Below are positions 24,043-35,788 of a stretch of 64,000 nt of DNA, piece after piece. The notes under the pieces are model-generated. The model saw nothing but the letters and a program-made list of their open reading frames with translations. It was not told the origin of the DNA and made no database searches. Each line of letters starts with the position of its first letter. Positions within the stretch are counted from its first letter, which is position 1. Source of the stretch: Ophiobolus disseminans (taxonomy: Eukaryota; Ascomycota; Dothideomycetes; Pleosporales; Phaeosphaeriaceae); contig MU006242.1 in assembly GCA_010093685.1 (NCBI GenBank), positions 620,001 to 684,000 on the forward strand, given 5' to 3'. Position numbers and translations under genes: made by a program.

Positions 24043-25902
24043 TCACTCCCACCTCCCCAACACCCCCTTCACATCCCCCAACTCCCTATCCACCACCCTC
24101 CTATGCTCCTCACTCCTAACGCTAAATCGCACCCTAAAGGGCCTCGGCCCCGTAATAAGCTTCTCCTCATACGCCTCGGTATCAAGCTTTACCTCCTCCC
24201 CTGTAACTGGATCAACATCCGGCTCAATGCGAAACGCCCACAGCAAGCGCGCCAGCATGCGCCACTGCGTGCGCTCGGCGAGGTGCATGCCCGCGCAGAT
24301 GCGGCGCCCGGCGCCGTAGGTGTAGTGGTCGCGGTTGGCGAAGTCGGGGCTGGCGGCGTAGGTAGGTGCGAGGTCGGGGTGGTTGAGATAGCGATCAGGG
24401 TTGTATGCGTCCGCGTTGTCGTATTGGGAGTGGGAGAGTGCCCATTGGGGGATCATTATTGTTGCGTCTTTGGGCTGTGGGCGTGGTTAGAGGGTGTGCT
24501 GTACGTAGGGGGAAATGGATGGCTTACGATCAACATGCCCTCGTACCAGTTATCTTCTGTGCAGCGGTGGGGAATACCGGTGGGAACGCTACGACTTTGT
24601 TAGAATGCGTATTCGTCGTGAAAGCATCATGTGACTTACACAGGTCGTATCCGCAGGCCTTCTTTCATGATACAGTTGATGTATGGCAGATCCTTGAAGT
24701 CGGAGAAATTAGGCACCCTGTCCACGCCGCATAGGGCATCCAACTCCTTCTGCGCTTTATCCTGGACCCACGGATGCGCGGCAAGAAACAGAATGCTGGT
24801 GCGCATAGTGAGGGCGCTCGTCTCGGCGGCGGCTTGCATTAAAGCTCCCACAAAGTTGGCAAGCTTGGTCCCGTGGAAAGCGGGATCAAGTTTGATGGCT
24901 TCATCTTCGAGTAACTCGTCCATCAATGACTCTCGCTTATCACCCTGGCTACGTCTCGCTTCGACTTGCTCGCGAGCTTTCGTCCATATTCGTGTGGGTA
25001 TACTGAAACCCGCCTCTGCTCGAGCGGTTGAGGCGAGCCACTGTTTGGGGATCCAGCTGAGGATTGGAAATTGCTCGGTTGGCGGATATGTACCTGGACT
25101 CAATGCTGCATTTACTGCCTCCATAGCCTCGTAGGCGCCCTATACTAGTTAGTACATTCCTCATGAAAATACCTGGAATACAACTCACCGTCGCCCAAAA
25201 GTCATCGTTAGATTTCGCACGCTGTCCAAACAACGCAATGGAGGAGAATGACGCAGTAGATCGATCAACATGCTTGCTAAAGTCTCGCGGATTGATGAGT
25301 AAGTCGTGCATCAGAGTAGTAACCCTATTTTTGGAATCAGCACTGCAGAGCGTCACATGCACTGTTTTTGCATTATGGTAGCACTTACTCAGCCTCCGAA
25401 ATCTTCGCCAGCTCGCTATCCAGCTTGATTGGCGCAAAGAAGCGCGCCGTGATCTTACGTTGCGACCTCCATCCAGCATCTGCATCCATATTGGCAATAT
25501 TCTCGCCCTTCAAAGCGATATGATACTGCGGGTCCTGTGGCCTCGAGGAATAAATCGCGCTTCTTTTGTCGATCAAATCGTGAACCGCACGTCTGCTATT
25601 CAGCACTATCATCGTGCCCTTGCCGATCTTGAGAGAGAACACTTCTCCATATTGCTCACTCCAGTCTTTGAATCTGGAATTGGTTGGTCAGATATCGTTG
25701 CACCGAGAATGAAGTGCACTGACCTTTTGTACAAATCTTTGTCGACGGCAAGATGCGCGTTGCCAACAATGGGATAAGTTGGTGGACCGGGAGGAAGATG
25801 TTTCTCGCGGCGTCCAAAGCGCGCAAGTTTAACGACAACGTAGATGCCGCTCAGAGTCAAGAGAGTCCAGAAATAAGAGAAGTTCTCTGGTAACACGGCC
25901 AT
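24043..25902 (-). CDS. Cytochrome P450 monooxygenase (cluster P450 2)
   Basis: Six exons (25724-25902, 25389-25673, 25189-25342, 24640-25139, 24528-24594, 24043-24474) close to 538 aa. The N-terminus has a membrane anchor (FWTLLTLSGIYVVVKLARF) followed by LPPGPPTYPIVGNAHL, the textbook proline-rich hinge. The C-terminal half shows the K-helix KEGLRIRP, a PHRCTEDNWYEG block, YNPDRYL and the haem loop YGAGRRICAGMHLAER with the axial Cys near 455. The I-helix region has AAAETSA in place of the usual AGxDT. The layout resembles fungal P450s of the O-methylsterigmatocystin oxidoreductase type, but that likeness is only of motifs. It faces P450 1 tail to tail and is probably a second tailoring enzyme of the terpenoid cluster. 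Confidence 0.9.
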
Positions 25903-26747
25903 GATGCTCTACTATCCTCGGTCAGAAATCCTCACGGATGTCGCGGCGGTGGTGTTGGAGTAGAAATGGTGGAAAAGCCAGTGGTTGTGTTAGACGTTAG
26001 TCAGCTATGTGGACTACCCAGGCGTAAATAAAGTCATGATTCTGTGCCACAATCCTGTGATATGTCAATGACCCAATCCCTACGAGCAACGACAATCAGA
26101 GCGAAGCTCATTGGATAATCTGTGCTACAGTAAGCCAGGTAAGATTGAACAAGGTTTCTAAGCCGCATCTATGCATAAGGGCCGACATTCTTGTTGCGGC
26201 GCAGCCGGAGACCGAACAGCGAATAACAGCAATGTTTCGACTAATCGGAGAAATTCATGCAAGGCCGCCAGGACACATGCCAGCGTGGTCGTTAGTCTAC
26301 AAGGTTTCCCTTCCGCGGATGTGAATGTCACCCTTCGCTTACAACTGTGGCTTGGCAGGGCAATGCCTCCGCTAGTTTCCGCCCTGAGCCCTGCATACAC
26401 GACCCCAGCATGGCGGACATACTTATGTCGTTGAGACAGTGTGATATTGCGAATTCTGCATCTACCCTGCTGCAAGGCCGGACGTGCGCTACCGCAATCG
26501 TTGTGATTCCTTGCACATCGCACTAGAGAGAAGCATGTGAAGCTGTGCGTCCCAATATGTCGCCACGCGGCATGCCGTCTGAAGACGTGCGTGATGTCGC
26601 GGCCAATCTACCGGTATATCCCGTTGTTGCTGGTGCCGTGTGCACAATTGTATCATTCATGCTGGGGCCCATCGGAGTGCATTGTACATAGCATTGCGGG
26701 ACGCCGTGGCGGTGGCAAGGCCAGATTTGCGAGTGGTGGTATTATTT
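25903..26747. other. Intergenic, about 0.85 kb
   Basis: No supported gene. It would contain the promoter of the minus-strand P450 2 and the 3' flank of the phosducin-like gene, and marks the likely right edge of the terpene cluster. Confidence 0.4.
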
Positions 26748-27661
26748 TCAATCCCAATCGCTGTCCCCGTCGTCTCCGGTCGTTTTGCCCTGCCGTATCT
26801 TGCTAGTAATTGCGTCTGCTTCGTGTGTCTTCTTCTGCAGCCGCTGGTCGCCTAGTCTGACTGCGCCCGAGTCTACTAAGAGCTTCTCAAGATCTGCCAA
26901 AGTTAGTATATCGTTCTGTAAAGTGAAGCCCACATCAAAAGTAGAACATACCTGCCACCCCCGTCCTAACACCACCCAAATCCCTCAAAGTAACAATCTG
27001 CCTCTTAATATCCCCATCGCGATACACCAACACCGTCGGCGTATTCTTATCGGGGTATCCCTCGATACACAGATCGGCTCTCATCTGGCAGAACTTGACG
27101 TCTCCAAACCGCGTCGCCAGCTCCCGCCATATCTCGATGAGCACGCGCGACTCGGTGTTTGTGCCCTGAGACGACGTCAAGAGCACGAAGACGTGTGCTT
27201 TTTGCGAGGCTTCGGTCACGTCGCGCGAGTAGTCGGGCTTCTGGACGTGGTAGACTTGGTTGTAGATGGAGGCGGCGGTTGTGGTGGCGAGTTCGGCGAA
27301 GCGCTTTTGCCTGCGGGGGAATGTTAGACGGCTTTTGGCGCTTTAATTCAGGGTAAAGGTACCGATATGATTCCAGAAAGTCCTCGTCTTCTTCGTCTTC
27401 TAGCTCTGCTAACTCATCTAGATCCTTTCCTTCCAGCCTGTTTTCGTATGCTAGTTCCCGAGCTTGCTCGAGCGCTTCTTGGATCATGGGTGTGGGCGAC
27501 GGCGGCTTCTCTGGAATGACGCCATGTTTACGCAGAATATCGTTCCTTCGGATCAATGTCAGCAACCTTTGTCACGCTTTATATCGGATCCGAGCTCACC
27601 ACTCGGTGTCAGCGTTGGGGTCGTCCACGGGCACCTCCATGGGCATATCTGGCATCTGCAT
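26748..27661 (-). CDS. Phosducin-like protein (PhLP2/Plp2 type)
   Basis: Four exons (27600-27661, 27363-27545, 26952-27310, 26748-26893) close to 249 aa. The start MQMPDMPMEVPVDDPNADTE leads into WNDILRKHGVIPEK, the signature of the PhLP2/3 group. An acidic helical linker and a thioredoxin-like domain follow (HVFVLLTSSQGTNTES, VKFCQMRADLCIEGYPDKNT, PTVLVYRDGDIKRQ). These proteins work with the CCT/TRiC chaperonin in folding actin, tubulin and G-beta, and Plp2 is essential in yeast. The redox CxxC of true thioredoxins is absent, as expected. The C-terminus is acidic (DDGDSDWD). It is a housekeeping gene next to the terpene cluster. Confidence 0.9.
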
Positions 27662-28136
27662 TGTTGCGATTGCGGTGTGCTTTACGGGCGGCGGCGTGAT
27701 GTATGTAGAGGCAGTGTAAGAGACAGGCAGACGTCAATGTGTGGCGAGAAGACGCGCGGCGCAGAAGTGTGATGCCTAGACACGCTGAGTGAACTTTTCG
27801 AAGCTCACAGTTCGGACCCCTGCCGATCCCCGCCCCCACCTGCCCGATTTTGTGGAGTCGACAGTGACGTACGCGGCTCAAAATACTGGACGACTTGAGA
27901 CGAAAGCACATGTAATGAACGATGAACAATCCCAAAATGAGTGAATTCACAGAAGTGTTAATCGTGATCTCGCACGTACTATCAGGGTAACGAACGAATA
28001 GTATTGTAGTCTTCACTTGTACGCCTCCATCTAAACAATTTGTGTCCATCCTCCTTCTATATTCAATCTGCGTTACGCGACATAGATTGCTGTCTCCCTC
28101 TTCAGACCGTTCATCCACGTATCATGCATTGTGCCA
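27662..28136. other. Intergenic, about 0.5 kb
   Basis: Contains the promoter of the minus-strand phosducin-like gene and the 3' flank of the symporter gene. No gene seen. Confidence 0.45.
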
Positions 28137-30429
28137 TCAGAAGAACTTCCCTTTGATGTCAACATTGCTGTGCTCCAAGACAGTCTGGTTGTCCTGCTCG
28201 TCGAATGCACCTGGGCGGGTAACATGGCGCGGCACGGGTCGGTCGAGCGCGGTGAACCTGTGCCCTCTAACCTTCGCCATAACAAACAGAAATGCGATGC
28301 GAAGGCCACATGCGCCGAATGCCCAGAGTACGCCTCCAACTGGTGCTGCCACAAAAGCGCCTGTATTTTGATTAGCATTCAAGACTGTTTTGCACAATGA
28401 GCGAGCTTACCGAATGCGCTCCAGTCGTTGGCATACAAGCCGTCTTCCAACAGTAACAATCTGCTAGCCAGATCGACATCTCCGTCGTAGTAGACCAAGC
28501 CAAACAGGAAGATGGTGAAGATGCCACCGAGTCCTCCGACAACGAAGTCAAAGCCACGGTACCAGTAGAACTTCTCGGACAATCCAATGACCAAGCAAGG
28601 AACAACCGCTGCGCTGACCAGATCACTGATAAGGAAGATCTGAAGGATATCCGGGCTGCGCAACGCTACAACAACGACGGGAAAGATGAGTGCGACGACG
28701 CAGGCGCGGATGATCCAGATGTTGAGCTTGTTACGGAACAAGTCGTTGCTGCCGGTGCTGATCATAGCAGACTGGAAGCTGTCGAACGCAGCAGTGGAGA
28801 GCGAAACAACCATGACAAGGATAACGCCTACGACCCAGGCAGGCAATTGGCCCAGCAGGAGGAACAGCGACAGAGCACCATTCTCCTGGTCCCCAATCTC
28901 ATACGCGCCTGACCAGGCGGCCAAAAGACCAGTCACGCCAACGAGTGTGAGAATAATCAGGACTGCGACGCTGGCAAGCGACACACCAATCCATAGGTCC
29001 TTGTCTGTCCGCGACGCAAAGGTGCGCATCCAGAAGCCTGAGAGGAAGAAGTCGTTGGTCAGAATGGCGACAGGGAGGATGTAAATCAGTTGCCATCCAA
29101 GCAGACTGGGCTTGAGGTAGCCGGACTGGTCGATGAGGCTGCGGTCGATGTTGGTTTCGACGCCGACGGCGATGATGCCCAAGATGATGAGGCCAAGGAC
29201 CATGACTCCTTGAACATTGTCGGTAACGAACGACACTTTGAAGCCACCAAGTGCTGTGGTGCATTAGTACTGAGCCAGGAAGTAGAGAGACGAGGTGTCA
29301 TACAGGTGTAGATCGTAGTAACAGCACACTGCACAATGACGACTGGCAGTCCGTTTAGACCTGTCAAGAGAGTGACGATCTGCTGCAGCGCCGAAAGCTC
29401 AGCCACCATGTATAGGAAGATAGTGATGAGGGTGCAAGCGCTAAGGAACAACCCTGCAACAGCCCCATATCGCTGCCTCGTCCACTCCGTCAAAACGAAG
29501 CCCTCCGGGCATTTGCTCCTGATAATAGGTCCAAGAGCGCCAAATATGAGGAGTGGTAGCGACGAAGATAGAGCATACACCAAAAGTCCCTGGACACCAG
29601 CGATCGTGGCGATTTGCGGGTACGTGAAGAGGATACCGGATCCGAGTGCTGTTCGTTAAGAAGGCCTAGGTTAGCAATTGCAGTATAGGAGGGGTTGTGA
29701 AGGGGGAGTAGCGGCAGCACGTTCCTCACGCAAGTATTATCTTGATCGAGTTCTGACGGTACTTCTCAGCTCCACCATGACAGGATGGAAGGCTTCAAGT
29801 ATGAAGTTGAAGCCCCTCCAACCTGTCATAGTGTTGCGCCCGCAGTGTAGCCGCACAGAAAACCACTCTCATGTCTCAACCTGATACCGTAGAGGTGTAC
29901 AGGAAAAGTGAGCACAAGAGCAGCTTCTGCGTGAGATCTCAGATACGAACCTGGAGGATTCCGAACTCTCGACGATACTATGCGCTTCGTCCACGATGCA
30001 TTTGGTATGCCTAGTTGAGTAGGCGATGTGTAGTCGTCCAATACTGCCGCTGCTCTTTACGCGCGAAGCGTTGGTGCTCGGGCGCACTCACCCGATGCGA
30101 TGAAGTTCAGAGCTAGCGGTACACCTGGACACTGTTAGCATCCGTTCGCCATCTCCAATAGCCGGTGTTTGGTGATTGTTGTCTTAGTCGTGTCGCTGAG
30201 GTCGTGCGACACGACTGCAATGATTTGTCGGTGTTCTGACCCTTTTGTGTACGGTTACTAGACAACCATTCGAGCTTCGATTGGTTGCGCAAACGCCATG
30301 CGACGTAGCATCCCAGTATGCTGTTGTGTATGAGTTAACTTGTTCTATAAGATCAAGCTCCACTCACAGAAAAGCGCCGTATGTGAGGTAGATGATGGCA
30401 TTTGACGCCGGTGTTGAAGGAACACCCAT
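28137..30429 (-). CDS. Sodium:solute symporter (SSF) family transporter
   Basis: Six exons (30368-30429, 30241-30320, 30092-30124, 29304-29648, 28411-29253, 28137-28360) close to 528 aa with about 12 hydrophobic segments. Diagnostic stretches are ALNFIASALGSGILFTYP, LVYALSSSLPLLIFGALGP, EWTRQRYGAVAGLFLSACTL, GGFKVSFVTDNVQGVMVL and WVVGVILVMVVSLSTAAFDS. It belongs to the solute:sodium symporters that include the fungal Dur3 urea/polyamine carriers. Substrate is not readable, and it is shorter than typical Dur3. One intron is 443 nt and another 116 nt, against ~50 nt for the rest. The long one contains an inverted repeat (29777-29829). Confidence 0.85.
29777..29829. repeat. Imperfect inverted repeat (hairpin) within a long intron
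   Basis: Arms of 22-23 nt (29777-29798 and 29807-29829) are complementary apart from two mismatches and one bulge, around an 8-nt loop. It lies inside the 443-nt third intron of the symporter gene. It may be a structured intronic RNA, a small-RNA precursor or the remnant of a fold-back element. Confidence 0.55.
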
Positions 30430-30965
30430 GATGTCGACTTTTCTGCGTGTTCACAATTGTGGTCGAAGGTGAAGTTTGGCGGGACATGCAGGGTTTAAGC
30501 TGTCCCCAGAACGTAGGAAATTTTGCTTTTATTAGCCCCGCGCCTTGCTCATTACATCACTAGCGCTCGCCCGCCATGATGTCAAAAGCTTAGGAAGCGT
30601 GCTAGTTACAACCGTGGGGTCGTCGTGGGGGCAATTCTGGAGTTTCGCAATTGTCATGTCACTATATTCATGTAATGCGTAGGCATTGACAAGTCGGAGT
30701 TAATCCACACATTCACGTCTACACAGCTTCGAGCAGGTTTCCATAGAAGTAGGGCGATGAACCAAACAAGAATATATATCGATGGTCACGAAGAGATGCA
30801 AAACCCATGTGACAAGAACGCCCTATCAGCTCCATAGCAAGAGAGGATGCCACACAGAGTAGGAGATTTTCCGCCCCCTCCATAGCTGCATCTGGTGTGT
30901 ATCAACCCCATGACATGGTCGTTTCCAGATGGCAAGCGCCTGATGTGATTATGTCGGCTACCATA
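30430..30965. other. Intergenic, about 0.5 kb
   Basis: Holds the symporter promoter and the 3' flank of the SNX3-like gene. No gene seen. Confidence 0.45.
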
Positions 30966-31553
30966 CTACCACGCGTGCCTGTCCCAGTTCGGGTCTGTCA
31001 TCGTCAGTTGCCATTCCCGATCCACTGCCAAACTCCACTCACCCTGTACAAAAGCCGCCAGCACCTTGCTGCCTGTCTGCAGCAACGGATGGCCCACAAC
31101 GATCTGAAGGAAGCGCTGAAGCCCCTCTCGCCGATGCTCGATCACGTCGTCTGAGAAGCGGTTTGTGAGGACCTTTCCCGGTAATGGTGGTATCGTTACG
31201 CGCGCAGATTCCCGTTCAAGTATGTCGCGGAAGGCTTCGAATTCGCTGTACCGGCGTCGCACCGAGGAGGACTTGAGCTTGAAGGCGGGTATGTTTGTCC
31301 GCATTACAATTTCGTAGGTCGTGTACATGCCGCGGCCGACGCCTTGAGTGTGTTAGCGAGTGTCTCGGCTTGTATTCTTCCGACTCACCATGTGTCATTG
31401 GATTGCGAACCTGTGCACGCGACAATGTGAGCCAGGCTGGTGGGTGCGTGGGACAGGCTGGGCGGTGGTACGTACCTCGATTTCGAGGAAATTCTCGGGA
31501 GGGCCATACAGCTCTTCGAAAGATTGCGACCGCGCATCTGGTAGCGACTGCAT
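30966..31553 (-). CDS. Sorting nexin-3 / Grd19-like PX-domain protein
   Basis: Four exons (31476-31553, 31389-31410, 31043-31342, 30966-30994) close to 142 aa, the usual size for filamentous-fungal Snx3. It starts MQSLPDARSQSFEELYGPPE. The PX domain follows: THGVGRGMYTTYEI, RRYSEFEAFRDIL (Arg-Arg-Tyr for PI3P binding), IPPLPGKVLTNRF and RREGLQRFLQIVVGHPLL. It ends DPNWDRHAW. The protein binds endosomal PI3P and helps retromer return membrane proteins from endosome to Golgi. The second exon is just 22 nt. Confidence 0.93.
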
Positions 31554-32234
31554 CTTGGGTGTGTGCGGTGGTGTGTGAGGCTTGTGGAGAGTATGGCGCA
31601 AGGTAAGGTGGTGGGTGAGGGTGGGGCTTGAGTCGCGCTCCCGACAGCTCGGATGCGCGCACGTGTGATATGAGCACCGATTCTCTGCATGAGCACTTGC
31701 ATCATAACATTCCGGCCACGTCTCCTATCACTATATGACAAGGGCCGTATTACGTGGTAGTTGCTCAAGCTTATTATCACGAACGTCATCCTCGACCAGA
31801 TTCTTGCCAGGACCCAACGCCATGCATATCGGTCAGCAATCTGAGCTCCGCAATATATACTCATAGGTAATGACATTCGTTTTTGTTAGCGATGTTCGCT
31901 CTTTTGGCTTGCCGTCCTCTTTGAATGGATTTTGGACTGACACTTGATCAATTTTCCGGCCGATGAATTAAGAGCTTGTTCCTGCCCGAAAGCTGAAATA
32001 AACACGAGGGTCAGTCCAAACCAACATTATTGTTAACCGACTCACTTCTCAACATGGCACCAAGGTCACAATCATATCATAGTAGAAGATTGTTTGTTCA
32101 AGATTGTTTGATCATTAGCTATGATACATCTGATTCAGAATACTCTCTCTGAGAGTACTGGGGTACTATTGGGTATTCGTAAAAGTCATGCCTTGTGTGC
32201 CCATATCATTTCCTCCACACCACCAGCGAAATGC
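31554..32234. other. Intergenic, about 0.7 kb
   Basis: Promoter of the SNX3-like gene and 3' flank of the repeat-protein gene. No gene accepted; the minus-strand frame 31385-31876 overlaps SNX3 exons and lacks motifs. Confidence 0.45.
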
Positions 32235-33324
32235 TTAGCGGTAAGTCTGGTTGCCGCCGTAGGTCTTGGAACCGTCAAGGTCGGAGTCGACACGAGGATC
32301 AACCTTGTTCAGGAGGTCGCTGTTGTGAGGTCCAGCAGTGGTGTTGGAGTTGCCTGAGCCAACGGTGCCGGTATGTCCAGAGGTACCGTGGGTGCCGTGG
32401 CTACCAGTCAAGCCTGAGCCTGTGGTGCCAGTGTGGGTGCCGTGGCTACCAGTGACACCTGAACCAGTTGTGCCATACTGACCAGCTCCGTATCCGCCAG
32501 CACCTGCAGTGTTGCCAGCAGTACCGATGCGGTCGGAGTCAACGCGAGGGTCGGCCTTGTTGAGCGCATGGCTGTTGTGGGGACCAGTAGGGTCAGAGTA
32601 GCCGGTGGTGCCGTGAGTGCCGTGGCTGCCGCCGGTGAGACCACCGGTAGTGCCGTGGGTGTTGTGGTTTCCGCCCGTCAATCCGCCGGTGGTGCCGTGG
32701 GTGTTGCCCGCGGCATAGTGGCCGGTGTTGGGATTGGCAGTGCCGTAAGACTTTGTGTCGACTGTAGGGTCGAGCTTGTTGAGGAGGTTAGAGGAGTGAG
32801 GACCTGATGGGTCTCCGTGGGAAGTAGCATGGCTCTGACCAAGACCACCAGCGGTGCCGTGAGAGGTGTTGTGAGTGTTGCCAGTCAAGCCGCCGGTGGT
32901 TCCATGAGTACCGGTGTGAGTTCCGGTGTGAGTTCCGGTGTGAGTGCCCGAGGTGTACTGTCCAGCACCAACGCCTCCGGCGCCGGCGGTGTTTCCTGCA
33001 GCGCCATAGCGATCAGAGTCGACACGAGGATCGATCTGGTTGGCGGCATGTGAAGAGTGAGGGCCTTTTGCGAGTCAGTGTTTGTCACGTGAAGAATATT
33101 CAATAGCGTTAGAACTCACCAGTTGGGTCGTTGTGGGTGTGGCTGGTGCCGGTTAAGCCGCCAGCGGTGCCATGAGTACCACCAACGTGAGTACCGGTGG
33201 TGTTGTGAGTACCGACTGGGCCAGTGTGAGTGCCAGTGGTGTGAGTTCCGGTGGCATCATGAGTCTTGTCCTTGTGGAGAGCGTTGTCGACCGTGGCCTT
33301 GACCTTGTTGATGATTCCAGACAT
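32235..33324 (-). CDS. Gly/His/Thr-rich hydrophilic repeat protein (LEA/hydrophilin-like)
   Basis: Two exons (33120-33324, 32235-33064; intron 33065-33119) close to 344 aa. It starts MSGIINKVKATVDNALHK, an amphipathic helix. The rest is almost free of hydrophobic residues and rich in Gly, Thr, His, Ser and Asn. Four copies of a ~17-residue unit occur, of the form GPHxSxxxNKxDPRVDSDxxG (for example GPHNSHALNKADPRVDSDRI), separated by GTHGTTGGLTG-type spacers. The composition is that of intrinsically disordered stress-protective proteins (hydrophilins/LEA-like), and similar repeats occur in uncharacterised filamentous-fungal proteins. No signal peptide. Function is not established; desiccation or conidial stress protection is inference. 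Confidence 0.8.
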
Positions 33325-34502
33325 GATTGCTGTTGTATGTAGTTGTTGATTGTTGGTAGTTGAGGGAGAATGTGGAAGTGTGAGAGTTGAATGTGTGGTT
33401 GTGTGTGATGGCAGTCCGTGTGAGCCGGTGCCTTCTTATATAGACAGTGGAGGCAAGCACCACGGCTCCCTACGTCATGCTCTCTCTCCCTCACTCTCGC
33501 TATTATGCCTTATGGCGCAATCAAGTTGTACAAACAAGAGGCACGGCTGACAAGATCCCTGTTTCACAACGTCCTGCCTGTCTACATGCGGCTGCGTGCA
33601 ATCAAACGCCTGGCAGGACGATAGTACCGCGAGAACAGACAAGCAACGTCATACAGCTCAAACGGAGTTCTCTCCACTGTAAATGACAGCGGCGTTACTC
33701 GGTGCTTTCCAGCATCTCAGGCTTACCACAAGCCCTGGCACTCCTTCACCTCAGCAACAGCCATCCGCATTGGTTCGCTCCCACCGCCACAAGGCTCTTT
33801 TTGACAGGTTTAGACGGCGTACGGCTAGCCTAACTTCAGATTCGGCCCCAGCGGGGTTGGCGTTGCGTCACGCGAGTGCACGAGAAATGTGGGGATAAGG
33901 CTTAGCCGCGACTTCAAGTCCTGCTTTATTAGCCAACCTTGCATCCAATTCTGTGGACGCGCACGGCGGTGTCGGATCGGCTGCGGATCTTGCAGTAGTT
34001 AGCCATCTGTGGCGGTGCAAAACAGGGCACAACTGATTGCGGTGAGTTCATGCGTGGGTCTAGAATGCGTCAGATCGGAAACACGCAGCACGTGGCACTG
34101 AAAAGCCTTGAAAACGCGTTCCTGGATGCATTTGGATAGGTGGAGAATTGCGGGACTGCCGGGATGTCCAGGTGAAGTTTGAGATGACGATTGATGACGT
34201 AGGTTGTACCAATGTATCTTTTGCATCGAAACACATCGCATTGTCGCCAGCTGCCAGGTTTCCGGTCGAGAGGGATGAATTGGCAGTGTCTGTGCATTCC
34301 GTCGTCGATTTAATCGAAAAGATTGCGATGGAATGAGGTCCGAGCGACAATTGCAAAAGTGACGTCACGCAAACAAACATTCCCCTCCCCCTCCCCTCCA
34401 ACATGTCCTTGGGCAGGGAAATTCCTGCCAGCGTCCATCACCACCCCTCCCCTCTCACCTAAACCTTACACTCTCCACTTCGGTCCGAATATCCGTGCAA
34501 CC
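33325..34502. other. Divergent intergenic region, about 1.2 kb
   Basis: Promoters of the repeat-protein gene (-) and the Rrt8-like gene (+). Short open frames show no motif. A pyrimidine-rich tract before 34503 is typical of a fungal promoter. Confidence 0.45.
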
Positions 34503-35474
34503 ATGTCGGCCTCAGAGCGAGTCACGAACAAAGTGAAGGAGGTCGCGAACCAGGATTTCAGCCAAGCCAAGGAGCTCGCCAACGAAGCCTTCCGTTCCGC
34601 CGCCTATCTCTACCCCTTCAAGGTATGCGGCTCCTAAAATCTTCTCACTCTTGTACTCACCAGCGTTTCAGGGCATCGTCTACTTCTTCACCAACCGCAC
34701 GCTATGGAAACCGCTCGCGGCGAAGCTCGTTCCGACGCTATCGCTTGGGCTGGGCGTGACGGTCTTCATGTTTGCCGTCACCTATGTTCCGCAAGCCGCA
34801 ATGCTCAGCATCTTCAATGGCCCGCTCGCCATCTTCACCACGGTCTTGCTGGTGCTTAGCGAGGCCTCGACCATCTTCTCCGTCCTGAGCAAGAACTTCC
34901 TCATCGATGACGCACTCATCGACACCTTTGATGGAACCCTGCTAACACGCAACCTTCACACTCTTGTGGAGAACGAGCGTCAAGTCAAGTCTGGAAACGA
35001 TGCGGTTGGCAAGTTGGGTAAGCTTGTATCCAAGCCTTTCGCAAAGTTCACGCCCTCGGCCATCATCCGGTACTTCATGTACCTTCCGCTCAACTTCATC
35101 CCCGTTGTTGGAACTGTCATCTTCGTCATCCTGCAGGGCCGCAAGTTTGGCCCCACAGCCCATGCACGGTACTTTCAGTTGAAGCAGATGAAGAAGCCAG
35201 AGAAGGAGCAGTTCATTGAGAAGCGCAAGGCGGCATACGCCAGGTTAGTCCACCCCAAATCCTCCCTGGATAATCAAATACTAACAACTCCAGTTTCGGT
35301 GTACCGGCCGTCCTCCTCGAACTTGTACCCATCCTGGGCATCTTCTTCTCCTTCACAAACACGGTTGGCGCAGCGCTGTGGGCTGCCGATATGGAGCAGA
35401 ACCAGCGGAGCGGCGGAAGCTCGACGGCGCCAAACCTGCGCAACCAGGCTGAGCGTGCCAGGAAAGAGTTGTGA
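34503..35474 (+). CDS. Rrt8/EI24-like multi-pass membrane protein
   Basis: Three exons (34503-34622, 34672-35243, 35294-35474) close to 290 aa. After a hydrophilic, charged N-terminus (AKELANEAFRSAAYLYPFKG), hydrophobic segments occur at LVPTLSLGLGVTVFMFAVTY, PLAIFTTVLLVLSEASTIF, YFMYLPLNFIPVVGTVIFVI and PAVLLELVPILGIFFSFTNT. The spacing and the NFIPVVGT and LVPILGIFF hairpins match the EI24/CysZ-like superfamily, which in yeast includes Rrt8, Lds1 and Lds2 (lipid-droplet and outer-spore-wall proteins). The filamentous-fungal role is not settled. It ends in a charged tail (RNQAERARKEL). Confidence 0.8.
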
Positions 35475-35788
35475 GGAAACTCATGCTCTCTCCCAACAAT
35501 TTTCCAAGGCATGGCGCTAATAGCCCGTGCGCAGAGACTCGGGTTACGATGCTCTTTATGGACCTCACAGAGAATATCGATATCCCTGGAAGCCTCCGTA
35601 GGCACGAGGCAACCTGCTCGGTTGGCCTTGAGGAGTGCCTTTCTGAGGTCGTAACGCGATTCGTCGCAAGCGATGAGAGATAAATCTGGACGGATGATGG
35701 CTCTAGAGCTACGACTAATAGGCAACAACCTAGTACTTAGTAATGAACATATTTCTATGACATACAACTTGTTCTTCGCTAATCCTAA
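35475..35788. other. Convergent intergenic region
   Basis: About 310 bp between two 3' ends. No gene seen. Confidence 0.45.

Noticed and set aside
29640..30090. An extra symporter exon inside the long intron
   Set aside because: The protein joins correctly (NFIASALGSGILFTYP) when the whole stretch is removed, and the internal frames do not resemble the family.
32121..33053. Several plus-strand frames rich in Val/Gly/Ala
   Set aside because: Antisense shadows of the repetitive minus-strand protein.
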